This document shows positions 1 to 6,939 of a stretch of 18,259 nucleotides of DNA, piece by piece. Positions within the stretch are counted from its first letter, which is position 1, and every line of letters begins with the position of its first letter. The position numbers and the translations under genes were made by a program. The DNA comes from Desulfurivibrio alkaliphilus (GTDB taxonomy: Bacteria; Desulfobacterota; Desulfobulbia; Desulfobulbales; Desulfurivibrionaceae), in contig DSDS01000055.1 of NCBI GenBank assembly GCA_011048585.1, forward strand, positions 1 through 18,259. The letters are read 5' to 3'. Below the pieces are notes generated by a model that saw nothing but the letters and a program-made list of their open reading frames with translations, did not search any database and was not told the DNA's origin.

Positions 1-53
1 CCACGGCTGGCCTGGCTAATATCTGGCTCAGCAAGGCTGGCATACCTTCACGA

Positions 54-220
54 ATATCATCGTAATCGTTCAGCAGCACCGCATCTTCGGGCGATCAGCC
101 AGGCTTACGTACACGGGGTACGCAACACTTGGCCGCTTGCCCGAACCTGCGGCACTGCTGAACGATTACAGCCCGTTAGATCGACAAGTTGTTGACCATG
201 GTGAACGGATACATATCATC
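54..220. mobile_element. Possible MITE-like insertion (62-212) bounded by 8-bp direct repeats
   Basis: The octamer ATATCATC occurs at 54-61, directly abutting the left end of the palindrome, and again at 213-220. Just inside these copies, 62-72 (GTAATCGTTCA) and the reverse complement of 202-212 (GTATCCGTTCA) match at 9 of 11 bases. This is the layout of a 151-bp element with terminal inverted repeats and an 8-bp target-site duplication, a length known for IS66-type transposition. An 8-bp repeat somewhere in 274 bp is not rare by chance, and the perfect inverted repeat ends at 169, not 212. The outer boundary is therefore uncertain. Confidence 0.3.
62..169. repeat. 108-bp long imperfect palindrome (hairpin element) with perfect 15-bp ends
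   Basis: The 15 bases at 62-76 (GTAATCGTTCAGCAG) are the exact reverse complement of 155-169. Pairing continues inwards almost to the centre: 79-83 with 148-152, 86-92 with 139-145, 96-103 with 128-135 (two weak or mismatched positions nearby), and 105-112 with 118-125 (one mismatch), leaving a five-base loop at 113-117. The whole element can therefore fold as one hairpin. It has no U-rich tail, so it is not a standard terminator. The outer ends begin GTAATCG; GTAA is the terminal sequence described for IS66-family inverted repeats, so a non-autonomous (MITE-like) element is plausible. That assignment is inference. The 1-274 stretch holds no convincing gene. Confidence 0.75.
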
Positions 221-274
221 AGGGGACGCTGTCAGAAAGCGGCAACCGGCCCCTGAATGGTCGTCGCCGTCCGG

Positions 275-838
275 TTAACGAACAACAAAATGGACATTGC
301 CGGCCAGAATATAATCTCCGCTCTCCAGATCATAATCTAAATTCCGACCGCTCACCGTCAGCTCTTCGGCAAAGATCTCCACCCCGGCCCGACTGCTCAC
401 CCGCCGCTGTCGCCCGTGGTAACTCAGGGCCGGGGTAGTCAGCCGCAGGCGCTCAGCCTCGTTTAACCGCACATCCCCTTCCAGGTAAAGCATTTCACCG
501 GAGGGATCATAGTAGCCCCGGGCGGCGGTAAACAACAGATCGTCCCCCTCCTCCCGGAAGAGTGCGCCGTCGATGGCCGCCAGCAACAGTTTATCGCTTT
601 GCGGGTCGGTCCGCAGGCTGGGGGTGTCGATCCGCAACCGACGGACCCCGGCTTCATCCTGGTAAAAACGAACCCCGTCCAGGATGAAGCGTTGCGTCTG
701 TTCCTCGGACCGGCCGGCACCCCCCTCATCCCAGGGCGGCGGGGCCAGAAACCACCGCACCCCGGCGCCATAGAGGGGCCAGCCCAGCAGCAGCAGCAGG
801 GGGATCAGCCAGAGCAGGTTACGGGCTCCGGCCATCAT
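275..838 (-). CDS. lptC: LptC, inner-membrane-anchored LPS transport protein
   Basis: A 187-residue protein that fits the LptC (YrbK/DUF1239) family. It joins LptB2FG to the periplasmic LptA bridge and passes lipopolysaccharide outwards. A single hydrophobic anchor is visible at about residues 8-24 (LLWLIPLLLLLGWPLYG), followed by a periplasmic beta-rich region containing family-like elements such as LYLEGDVRL and, at the C-terminus, LAGNVHFVVR. Length is typical (E. coli LptC is about 190 residues). The ATG at 836-838 overlaps the kdsC stop codon (ATGA), showing translational coupling; a second ATG follows immediately. It is the last gene of the minus-strand unit. The lptA and lptB genes that often follow lptC are not next to it: the downstream 274 bases hold the long palindrome instead. 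Confidence 0.9.
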   Translation of the reverse strand: MMAGARNLLWLIPLLLLLGWPLYGAGVRWFLAPPPWDEGGAGRSEEQTQRFILDGVRFYQDEAGVRRLRIDTPSLRTDPQSDKLLLAAIDGALFREEGDDLLFTAARGYYDPSGEMLYLEGDVRLNEAERLRLTTPALSYHGRQRRVSSRAGVEIFAEELTVSGRNLDYDLESGDYILAGNVHFVVR

Positions 839-1503
839 CGGCTGCTCCCCTCGCCGCCTCCCCCGAGGGCGGGATGTTCGGGACAGTAGCGGGCCAGCAA
901 TTGCTCATGGGCCCCCCGGGCCTCGATGAGCAGTTCGCACAACTCGCGCACCGCCCCCTTGCCTCCCGGCTGGCGGGTAACATAATGGGCCACCGCCTTG
1001 ACTTCGGCCACCGCGTCCGCCACCGTGGCCGCTAAACCCACCCGGACCAGCAGGGGCAGATCAAGCCAGTCATCACCCATATAGGCAACCTGGGCCGGCC
1101 GCAGATTCTGCTCCCGCAAAATCCGTTCGTAGGCCGCCAGCTTATCGCGGGCCCCCTGAACGACATGGGCCAGGCCCAGATCGGCGGCCCGCCGCCGTAC
1201 CGCCTCGGAACTACGCGCGGTGACCACCCCCACCTCAACCCCGGCCTCCTGCAATAAGCGTATTCCCAAACCATCCCGGGTGGAAAAGGCCTTAAATTCA
1301 GTCCCGCTATCGGTATAGAGGATGGAGGCATCGGTCAGCACTCCGTCCACATCCAGCAGCAGCAGACTTATCTCCCGAGCCCGGGGCAGGCAGTTTTTCC
1401 AGGCATAACCGCGCTCCTCCCGGGCTTGGCCGCGCAGGGCCGCCCGCTGCCGCAACCCGGCGGTGATCTCGCAATCGGAAGGATAACCGGCGGTTGAGCT
1501 CAT
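835..1503 (-). CDS. kdsC: KdsC, 3-deoxy-D-manno-octulosonate-8-phosphate phosphatase
   Basis: A 222-residue HAD-superfamily phosphatase that removes phosphate from Kdo-8-phosphate to give Kdo for LPS inner core. HAD motif I is DVDGVLTD at residues 51-58, motif II is VVTARSSE at about 93-100, a lysine at 121 fits motif III, and GDDWLD at 143-148 is motif IV. The start is the ATG at 1501-1503, chosen because it overlaps the kdsA stop (ATGA); a frame open further upstream lies over kdsA and is not needed. With this start the protein carries about 45 residues before motif I, more than the short leader of typical 170-190-residue KdsC proteins. The extension shows no recognised domain, and a later start is possible though no good in-frame ATG is seen before the motif. 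Confidence 0.92.
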   Translation of the reverse strand: MSSTAGYPSDCEITAGLRQRAALRGQAREERGYAWKNCLPRAREISLLLLDVDGVLTDASILYTDSGTEFKAFSTRDGLGIRLLQEAGVEVGVVTARSSEAVRRRAADLGLAHVVQGARDKLAAYERILREQNLRPAQVAYMGDDWLDLPLLVRVGLAATVADAVAEVKAVAHYVTRQPGGKGAVRELCELLIEARGAHEQLLARYCPEHPALGGGGEGSSR

Positions 1504-2345
1504 CCAGCCACCGCCTGATCGACAAAGGGGGCAACCGCCTGCCGGACCGCCAGGAGCTGGCGCAAAACCCCTTCCACCTCGGCCAGAGGCAGGGAGTTGG
1601 GGCCGTCGCAACGGGCGTGGTCGGGATCGGGATGGACCTCCATGAAGAGACCGTCAACCCCTACGGCCACCGCCGCCCGGGCCAGAGTGGCAACGAACTG
1701 GCGCTGGCCGCCGGAACTGCCGCCGGCCCCGCCGGGCAGTTGGACGCTGTGGGTGGCGTCGAAGATCACCGGGCAGCCCAGTTCCCGCATCAGGGGCAGG
1801 GAGCGCATATCCACCACCAGGTTGTTGTAGCCGAAGGTGCTGCCCCGTTCGGTAAGCAACAGCCCTCCCCTCCCGGCGGCCCGAATTTTGGCCACCGCGT
1901 GGGCCATGTCCCAGGGCGCGGCGAACTGCCCCTTTTTCAAATTGACCGGCCTGCCGGAGGCCGCCGCCGCCACCAGCAGATCGGTCTGGCGGCAGAGAAA
2001 GGCGGGAATCTGCAGCAGGTCCAGGACCTGGGCGGCCGGCTCCACCTGGGCAACCTCATGGATATCCGAGATCAACGGCAGGTCGAACTCCCGGCCGATG
2101 GCCTTAAGAATCTCAAGCCCCTCTGTTAGCCCCGGCCCCCGAAAGGAGGAGAGCGAGGTGCGATTGGCCTTATCGAAGGAGGCTTTGAAGATCAGGGAGA
2201 CCCCCAAGCGACCGGTGACATCCTTCAGGGTGGCGGCGATCTCCCGCATCACCGCCTGATCCTCGATCACGCAAGGGCCGGCAATCAGGCAGAGGGGTTG
2301 GCCCGGCCCGACCTGAAAACGTTCGCCCACGGCTACACTTTGCAT
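1500..2345 (-). CDS. kdsA: KdsA, Kdo-8-phosphate synthase
   Basis: 281 residues; condenses phosphoenolpyruvate with arabinose-5-phosphate. Family signatures include IAGPCVIEDQ (21-30), KASFDKANRTS (54-64), FRGPGL (68-73), NLKKGQFAAPWDM (135-147) and EVHPDP (236-241). Cys25, His199, Glu236 and Asp247 sit where the four metal ligands lie in the metal-dependent class (Aquifex type); the metal-independent E. coli type has Asn instead of this Cys. I therefore infer a metal-dependent enzyme. The start at 2343-2345 is chosen over an upstream in-frame ATG that would run into pyrG: homology begins here, and an AGGA Shine-Dalgarno overlaps the pyrG stop, four bases before the ATG. The frame overlaps kdsC by four bases. 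Confidence 0.96.
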   Translation of the reverse strand: MQSVAVGERFQVGPGQPLCLIAGPCVIEDQAVMREIAATLKDVTGRLGVSLIFKASFDKANRTSLSSFRGPGLTEGLEILKAIGREFDLPLISDIHEVAQVEPAAQVLDLLQIPAFLCRQTDLLVAAAASGRPVNLKKGQFAAPWDMAHAVAKIRAAGRGGLLLTERGSTFGYNNLVVDMRSLPLMRELGCPVIFDATHSVQLPGGAGGSSGGQRQFVATLARAAVAVGVDGLFMEVHPDPDHARCDGPNSLPLAEVEGVLRQLLAVRQAVAPFVDQAVAG

Positions 2346-2349
2346 GGTC

Positions 2350-4005
2350 CTACCCCCGGTGGGCCAGCGCCGCCTTGATAAAGGCCGCGAACAGAGGGTG
2401 GGGCCGCATAGGCCGGGATTTGAACTCGGGGTGAAACTGGCAGCCCAGGAACCAGGGATGATCGGCCAGCTCGACAATCTCCACCAGCTTATCGTCCGGC
2501 GAGGTTCCGCTGATCACCAGACCGGCTTCAACCAGCCGCTCCCGGTACTCATTGTTGAACTCATAACGGTGACGATGGCGCTCATCGACCTGTTCAACCC
2601 CGTAAGCCGCCCGGGCGAAGCTCTTTTCCCGCAGAGTGCAGGGATAGCTGCCCAAACGCAGGGTGCCGCCCAGCTCACCACTCTCCTCCCGGATCTGGAC
2701 CCGGCTGGTCCGGTAGTCGTACCACTCCCTGATGAAGTAGATCACCGGATGGGGTGAGCCGGGGTTGAATTCAGTGCTGTCGGCATCGGACAAACCAGCA
2801 ATATTTCGGGCGAATTCCACCGTCGCCAGCTGCATGCCCAGGCAGATTCCGAAAAAAGGCACCTTCTGTTCCCGGGCATGGGTGATGGCCATGATCTTGC
2901 CCGCCACCCCCCGGCCGCCGAAGCCCCCGGGCACCAGAATCCCGTGGCAATGGGCCAGCAGTTGGCCTGGCCCCTGGGCCTCGATATCCTCGGCGCTGAC
3001 GTAGTGCAGCACCACCCGGGCATCATTGGCCACTCCACCGTGGACCAGCGCTTCATGCAGACTCTTATAGGACTCCTTCAGCTCGACATACTTACCGATG
3101 ATCGCGATGGGCACCTCGCGGGCCGGGTTCTTGATCCTGGTCACCAGCTCCTGCCAGGGCTCCAGCCGTGGGGCCCCGGTCCAGATATTGAGCAGCTTGA
3201 GGATCTTATCGTCCAGGCCCTCATCATGGAAACAGAGGGGAACCTCGTAAATATTTTCCACATCGCGGGCGGTGATCACCGCGTCCCGTTCCACATTGCA
3301 AAAGAGACCGATCTTATCCTTCAACTCATCGCTTAAGGTGGCCTCGGTACGGCAGAGCAGGATATCGGGCTGGATGCCGATGGCCCGCAACTCCTTGACG
3401 CTGTGCTGGGTGGGCTTGGTCTTGACCTCGCCGGCGGTCTTGATGTAGGGAACCAAGGTGACATGGATATAGATAGTGTTTTCACGGCCAAGATCGGTGC
3501 GCAACTGGCGAATCGCCTCCAGAAAAGGGAGGGACTCGATATCGCCGATGGTGCCGCCGATCTCGACAATGGCCACATCGACCTCATCCTCCAGTTGGCG
3601 AACCGCCTTTTTGATTTCGTCGGTTATATGGGGAATAACCTGGACGGTGCCGCCAAGATACTCTCCCCGCCGCTCCTTGCTGATCACCGCGTGGTAGATC
3701 CGGCCCGAGGTATAGTTGTTCCGCTGGCCCAGGCTGACCGAGGTGTAGCGCTCGTAGTGGCCCAGATCAAGATCGGTTTCCGCCCCGTCGTCGGTGACAT
3801 AAACCTCGCCGTGCTGAAACGGGTTCATGGTGCCGGGGTCGACATTGATGTAGGGGTCCAGCTTCTGGAAGGTGATCTTCAACCCCCGGCTTTCCAGCAG
3901 GGCACCGATGGCGGCCGCGGCCAGCCCCTTGCCCAGCGAGGAAAGCACCCCGCCGGTGATAAAGATAAACTTGGTGCGCGATCTTTGTGTTTTGGCAGGT
4001 TTCAT
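2350..4005 (-). CDS. pyrG: PyrG, CTP synthase
   Basis: 551 residues, close to the usual 535-550. It aminates UTP to CTP using glutamine. The N-terminal synthetase domain opens with FIFITGGVLSSLGKG (13-27), containing the P-loop-like ATP site, and includes HGEVYVTDDGAETDLDLGHY (65-84) and EIGGTIGDIES (148-158). The C-terminal class I glutamine amidotransferase domain has nucleophile Cys388 in GICLGMQ and the His525/Glu527 pair in FHPEF. All catalytic residues are present. It is the first gene of the kdsA-kdsC-lptC unit; CTP is a co-substrate for Kdo activation (CMP-Kdo), which makes the linkage sensible. The ATG at 4003-4005 is preceded by a weak purine stretch. Confidence 0.98.
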   Translation of the reverse strand: MKPAKTQRSRTKFIFITGGVLSSLGKGLAAAAIGALLESRGLKITFQKLDPYINVDPGTMNPFQHGEVYVTDDGAETDLDLGHYERYTSVSLGQRNNYTSGRIYHAVISKERRGEYLGGTVQVIPHITDEIKKAVRQLEDEVDVAIVEIGGTIGDIESLPFLEAIRQLRTDLGRENTIYIHVTLVPYIKTAGEVKTKPTQHSVKELRAIGIQPDILLCRTEATLSDELKDKIGLFCNVERDAVITARDVENIYEVPLCFHDEGLDDKILKLLNIWTGAPRLEPWQELVTRIKNPAREVPIAIIGKYVELKESYKSLHEALVHGGVANDARVVLHYVSAEDIEAQGPGQLLAHCHGILVPGGFGGRGVAGKIMAITHAREQKVPFFGICLGMQLATVEFARNIAGLSDADSTEFNPGSPHPVIYFIREWYDYRTSRVQIREESGELGGTLRLGSYPCTLREKSFARAAYGVEQVDERHRHRYEFNNEYRERLVEAGLVISGTSPDDKLVEIVELADHPWFLGCQFHPEFKSRPMRPHPLFAAFIKAALAHRG

Positions 4006-4093
4006 GCGTCTTTCAGGTGGGGTATCGGGTTAATAACTGGTTTAGCGGCCAACGATTGCGGCTGAGCAAAAAAACGTGAACATCCAAGGGCCG

Positions 4094-4121
4094 ACTATAG
4101 CACCAAGTCGGGGGAAGGCAA
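4094..4121 (-). promoter_or_regulatory. Candidate sigma70 promoter for pyrG-kdsA-kdsC-lptC
   Basis: Read on the minus strand, a -35-like TTGCCT (4116-4121, 4 of 6 consensus) is followed after 16 bases by TATAGT (4094-4099, 5 of 6). The predicted start near 4087 would give an 80-base leader before pyrG. The spacer between the divergent pyrG and rlpA starts (4006-4239) holds no gene. I saw no clear promoter for rlpA in it. Confidence 0.5.
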
Positions 4122-4239
4122 AGCAAAAAGCCGGGACTTTTTCCCCCAAGCTGGCTAAAGTAGGCGCGAAGAGAAAAATCAAGGACCGCCAACCGCATGA
4201 TCCGGCCCCGGAATTGTGGCCAAAGCCCCAGAGAGAAGC

Positions 4240-5064
4240 ATGAAATTCGATCTCACCCGCCGGGCGGCCATCGCCCTCGTCATGGCCTTGGCCCTGCTAC
4301 CCACCGCCTGCGCCAAACACCCCACCATCCTCGCGACCCCCACTGGTAAAACCAGGGCCGAAACCCCGCTCCCGGAAGCCGGCAAGCGCCCCCCGGAGGC
4401 GACCCGCATTCCGGCCACCCAGCGACCGTACCAGATCAAGGGCAAAACCTATTATCCCATCCCCTCGGCCCACGGGTTCACCGAGAGCGGTCTCGCCTCC
4501 TGGTACGGGGCCAAATTTCACGGTCGCCGCACCTCCAACGGGGAGGTTTACGACATGTACGCCGTCAGTGCCGCCCACAAAACCCTGCCGATGAACACCC
4601 ACCTGCTGGTGAAGAATCTGGAAAACGGCAAGGAGATCACCGTGCGGATCAATGACCGGGGCCCATTTGTCCGGGGTCGGATCATCGACCTCTCCTACCG
4701 GGCCGCCCAGGAGCTGGGCATGGTCGAACAGGGCCTGGCCCGAGTCCAGATCACCGCTTTGGGCGAGGCGGTGCGTTACGTGGAGGATGGTCGTAGCGGG
4801 GAACGGTTCGCCGCCATCCTGGATTTCGAACACGGCGAGTTCTACGTCCAGGTGGGCGCCTTCACTCAACAGGAGAACGCCCGCCGCCTCCAGCAACAAC
4901 TCGACACCTGGGGACGGAGCGCCGTGGTCAAAGAATATGACCATGGCGGCCAGATCTTTTATCGGGTCCAGGTCAGCGCCGGCGATACCATGAGCGGCGC
5001 TCTCCGCATGGAACGAGTAATGATAGAGGCCGGCTTTCCCGACGCCTTTGTGGTTGCCCGTTAA
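4240..5064 (+). CDS. rlpA: RlpA, septal ring lytic transglycosylase-type lipoprotein with SPOR domain
   Basis: 274 residues. An N-terminal basic-hydrophobic signal (1-23) ends at Cys24 in LLPTAC; this lipobox is non-canonical (Pro at -3), so lipidation is likely but not certain. After a low-complexity linker comes the RlpA double-psi beta-barrel (about 84-173) with GLASWYG, RRTSNGEVYD and NDRGPF. His113 and Asp139 match the residues linked to lytic transglycosylase activity on peptide-stripped glycan in Pseudomonas RlpA. The C-terminal SPOR domain (about 199-274, FYVQVGAFTQQENA) binds denuded septal peptidoglycan. The ATG at 4240 is preferred to the GTG at 4216 because GAGAGAAG lies just upstream and the signal peptide then has a normal N-region. 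Diverges from pyrG. Confidence 0.93.
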   Translation: MKFDLTRRAAIALVMALALLPTACAKHPTILATPTGKTRAETPLPEAGKRPPEATRIPATQRPYQIKGKTYYPIPSAHGFTESGLASWYGAKFHGRRTSNGEVYDMYAVSAAHKTLPMNTHLLVKNLENGKEITVRINDRGPFVRGRIIDLSYRAAQELGMVEQGLARVQITALGEAVRYVEDGRSGERFAAILDFEHGEFYVQVGAFTQQENARRLQQQLDTWGRSAVVKEYDHGGQIFYRVQVSAGDTMSGALRMERVMIEAGFPDAFVVAR

Positions 5065-5078
5065 CTCCTACCACCGCC

Positions 5079-5107
5079 TTGCCAAAGGGAGCAGAGATGC
5101 TTATACT
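5079..5107 (+). promoter_or_regulatory. Strong sigma70-like promoter for the dnaJ-like gene
   Basis: TTGCCA (5079-5084, 5 of 6 consensus) and TATACT (5102-5107, 5 of 6) are separated by the ideal 17 bases. It lies 14 bases past the rlpA stop, so the co-chaperone can be transcribed independently of rlpA, with a leader of about 60 bases. Confidence 0.7.
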
Positions 5108-5110
5108 CTG

Positions 5111-5123
5111 CCCCGGACCGGGG
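5111..5123. promoter_or_regulatory. 13-bp GC palindrome at the predicted transcription start
   Basis: CCCCGG-A-CCGGGG is a perfect palindrome around a central A, beginning 4 bases after the -10 box and so covering the predicted +1. It could be an operator or a 5'-end hairpin. A terminator for rlpA is less likely: the stem is short and only TTT follows. It does not match the CIRCE heat-shock element. Confidence 0.3.
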
Positions 5124-5174
5124 TTTAGCCATCCACTATGGAATTTGCAAGCATAAAGGGGATATTAAGCAACC

Positions 5175-6128
5175 ATGGATTACTATGAGACACTTGGGCT
5201 GGGCAAAGGCGCCGGGCAGGAGGAGATCAAGAAGGCCTACCGCAAACTGGCCCTGAAATACCACCCCGACCGCAACCAGGGCAACAAGAAGGCCGAGGAG
5301 AGGTTCAAGCAGATCAGCGAGGCTTACGCGGTTCTCTCCGATCCGGAAAAACGGAAGCAGTACGACACCTTCGGGGCCTCCGGCTTCCAGCAGCGCTACT
5401 CCCAGGAGGATATTTTCCGCAACACCAATATCAACGACATTTTGCGGGAGTTCGGCATCAATCTGGGCGGCGGCCGGACCACGTTTCGCGCCGGCCCCGG
5501 CGGGGGCGGTTTTTTTGACGATCTGTTCGGAGTGGGGGGCGGGATGGGCGGCCAGCAGGCCGATTTCCGGCAGTTCCGCCAGGGCCCGCAGCAACCGCGG
5601 ATGGTCAGGGGCAACGACCTGAGCCTGGAGTTGCCGATAACTCTGGAGGAGGTTTTGCGGGGCGGCGAAAAGACCATTTCGTTGGGCCGGGGCGGCCAGG
5701 CCGACAAGGTGGCGGTCAAGATTCCCCCCGGAATCGAAAGCGGTAAAAAGCTGCGCTTGGCCGGCAAGGGCGGACCCTCCCCCATGGCCGGCCCCCCGGG
5801 GGATCTGCTGTTATTGATCAGCGTGCAACCCCATCCTGTCTTCAGCCGCGAGGGCGACAACCTGCTGACCGAGAAGGAGATTCCCCTCAGCAGCGCCCTG
5901 CTGGGCACCGAAGTGCCGGTGCCCACCCTGGAGGGCCGGCAGTTGAAGGTCAAGGTCCCGCCCGGGATGCAGCCGGGCGGCCGTTTGCGCCTCAAAGGCC
6001 ACGGCCTGCCCTCCGGACCCCGCGGCCCCAGGGGCGACCTGCTGGTGAAAATAAACCTGCGGCTCCCCAAAAAACTGACCAAAGAGCAGAAAAATCTGGT
6101 GGAGGAGTTGGCGGCGTCGGGACTGTAG
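5175..6128 (+). CDS. cbpA: CbpA-type (class B) DnaJ co-chaperone
   Basis: 317 residues; an Hsp40 that delivers clients to DnaK and stimulates its ATPase. The J domain occupies about 1-66 with the essential HPD at 30-32 and a basic helix IV (DPEKRKQYDTFG). A Gly/Phe-rich linker (about 95-130) follows, with no CxxCxGxG zinc repeats, so this is class B rather than true DnaJ. The two C-terminal peptide-binding barrels run from about 142 to 308 (DLSLELPITLEEVLRGGEK; VKIPPGIESGKKLRLAGKG; LKVKVPPGMQPGGRLRLKGHG). AAAGGGGA lies about 12 bases before the ATG at 5175. The gene has its own promoter and is convergent with the broken GGDEF gene; its stop is only 29 bases from that remnant. Confidence 0.93.
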   Translation: MDYYETLGLGKGAGQEEIKKAYRKLALKYHPDRNQGNKKAEERFKQISEAYAVLSDPEKRKQYDTFGASGFQQRYSQEDIFRNTNINDILREFGINLGGGRTTFRAGPGGGGFFDDLFGVGGGMGGQQADFRQFRQGPQQPRMVRGNDLSLELPITLEEVLRGGEKTISLGRGGQADKVAVKIPPGIESGKKLRLAGKGGPSPMAGPPGDLLLLISVQPHPVFSREGDNLLTEKEIPLSSALLGTEVPVPTLEGRQLKVKVPPGMQPGGRLRLKGHGLPSGPRGPRGDLLVKINLRLPKKLTKEQKNLVEELAASGL

Positions 6129-6139
6129 GAGGCCGTTCA

Positions 6140-6151
6140 GGCCCCGGGGCC
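6140..6151. repeat. 12-bp perfect palindrome between convergent genes
   Basis: GGCCCCGGGGCC lies between the convergent ends of the dnaJ-like gene (6128) and the GGDEF remnant (6158). It could form part of a bidirectional stop signal, but no T-tract follows on either strand, so I do not call it a terminator. Confidence 0.25.
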
Positions 6152-6157
6152 GAAAGC

Positions 6158-6395
6158 TCACCGCCCCTGGGCGTCAACCTGGTTGCGCCCCCGCTCCTTG
6201 GCCGTATAGAGGGCCTTGTCGGCCACGAAAAACCAGGAGATCCCACCGGCCGCGCCGGCCGCCAGCAGCAGAGCCGCCGCCCAGACCACCGGAGCCGGGG
6301 CCGCCCCATAGGACCCGGCCAGCACCGCCAGTAACATGACAGTACTGGCCGAAACCAGGGTGGCCAGCAGGACCCGGTAATAGAGAGAGCTTCAT
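6158..6395 (-). pseudogene. Remnant of a membrane diguanylate cyclase (GGDEF) gene: frameshifted and internally deleted
   Basis: On the minus strand the frame open from 6391 to the TGA at 6158-6160 reads as two hydrophobic segments (VLLATLVSASTVMLLAVLAG, then VVWAAALLLAAGAAGGISWF) followed at once by ADKALYTAKERGRNQV, the characteristic C-terminal end of a GGDEF domain. The body of that domain, with the GG[DE]EF site, is absent. The frame has no start codon: a TGA lies at 6392-6394, while the nearby ATG at 6393-6395 is one base out of frame. A one-base slip in the following CTCTCTCT run would join them. I infer an ancestral membrane-anchored cyclase that lost about 130-150 residues and then, or earlier, its frame. 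It lies 24 bases below the maturation protease gene on the same strand. Confidence 0.6.
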
Positions 6396-6419
6396 CCGTC
6401 ATCACCCTGATCGATTGGT

Positions 6420-6923
6420 TTATGGTTGATCGACCTTGCCGACCACCCGAGGCCCCGGTCGCTCCAAGCCGAGCAGTTCAAGCACCAGGGACAAGGCCGT
6501 CGGGAGGGCCTCCGCCACCGCCCGGCTCAACTCTTCGGCGAACCAGTCCACCTCGGCGGCCTCGATCCCGACCAGCTCGATCCTCTCGGGCAGGGCCAGG
6601 TCGAGGGCCCGCCCCAAACGGAGCAGCGCGGCCAGATCGCCCCCATGGCTAACGGCAAGATGACGTGCCGAGGCGGCGGAAGCCACCGCCAACCGGGCCA
6701 CACTTCCGGGAGTCCGGGTTCCGCTCAACATGGCATCGACAATGATGGCCCGTCGGTAACCGACCATCAGCTCCAGCAGGCCCAATCCGCCACTCCGACT
6801 GGTAACCACCCTGACTCCGGCCCCGGGGGGTAAAGAGTCCTGCAGCAGGGCGGCAACCTTCAGGCCCACCCCGTCGTCGGCCAGCAACGGGTTGCCCAGA
6901 CCGATCACGATGGTATGCGCCAT
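6420..6923 (-). CDS. [NiFe]-hydrogenase maturation protease (peptidase M52, HyaD/HycI/HoxW-like)
   Basis: 167 residues. It fits the family that clips the C-terminal tail of the hydrogenase large subunit after nickel insertion. The opening IVIGLGNPLLADDGVGL (5-21) is the family signature. Asp17, Asp63 (IIVDAML) and His93 (AVSHGGD) align with the three metal-binding positions of E. coli HybD. The start at 6921-6923 is chosen because the signature begins four residues later; the longer open frame upstream overlaps purC and lacks family character. It begins 16 bases after the purC stop, probably in one transcript. No hydrogenase structural gene lies in this window, so the substrate enzyme must be encoded elsewhere and the exact subgroup cannot be assigned. 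Confidence 0.85.
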   Translation of the reverse strand: MAHTIVIGLGNPLLADDGVGLKVAALLQDSLPPGAGVRVVTSRSGGLGLLELMVGYRRAIIVDAMLSGTRTPGSVARLAVASAASARHLAVSHGGDLAALLRLGRALDLALPERIELVGIEAAEVDWFAEELSRAVAEALPTALSLVLELLGLERPGPRVVGKVDQP

Positions 6924-6939
6924 CTGCCGCCGGAAAAAC

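Noticed and set aside
2..94. 31-codon minus-strand frame running off the left edge, encoding a plausible-looking stretch (LLNDYDDIREGMPALL)
   Set aside because: It begins after a stop inside the palindrome, has no good start, and matches no family I recognise; it could be the start of a gene beyond the edge but cannot be supported.
62..181. Palindrome as an integron attC site, since GTTAGAT at 175-181 fits the R' core GTTRRRY
   Set aside because: No matching left-hand RYYYAAC core is found at the other end, no cassette or integrase is nearby, and the hairpin is too regular for attC bulges.
220..255. CAGGGG/CCCCTG inverted repeat below lptC as a terminator
   Set aside because: Only six outer pairs around a 24-base interior and no T-run on the minus strand.
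20..256. Plus-strand frame open across the palindrome
   Set aside because: No start codon or ribosome site and no recognisable protein; open frames of this size are common in GC-rich DNA.
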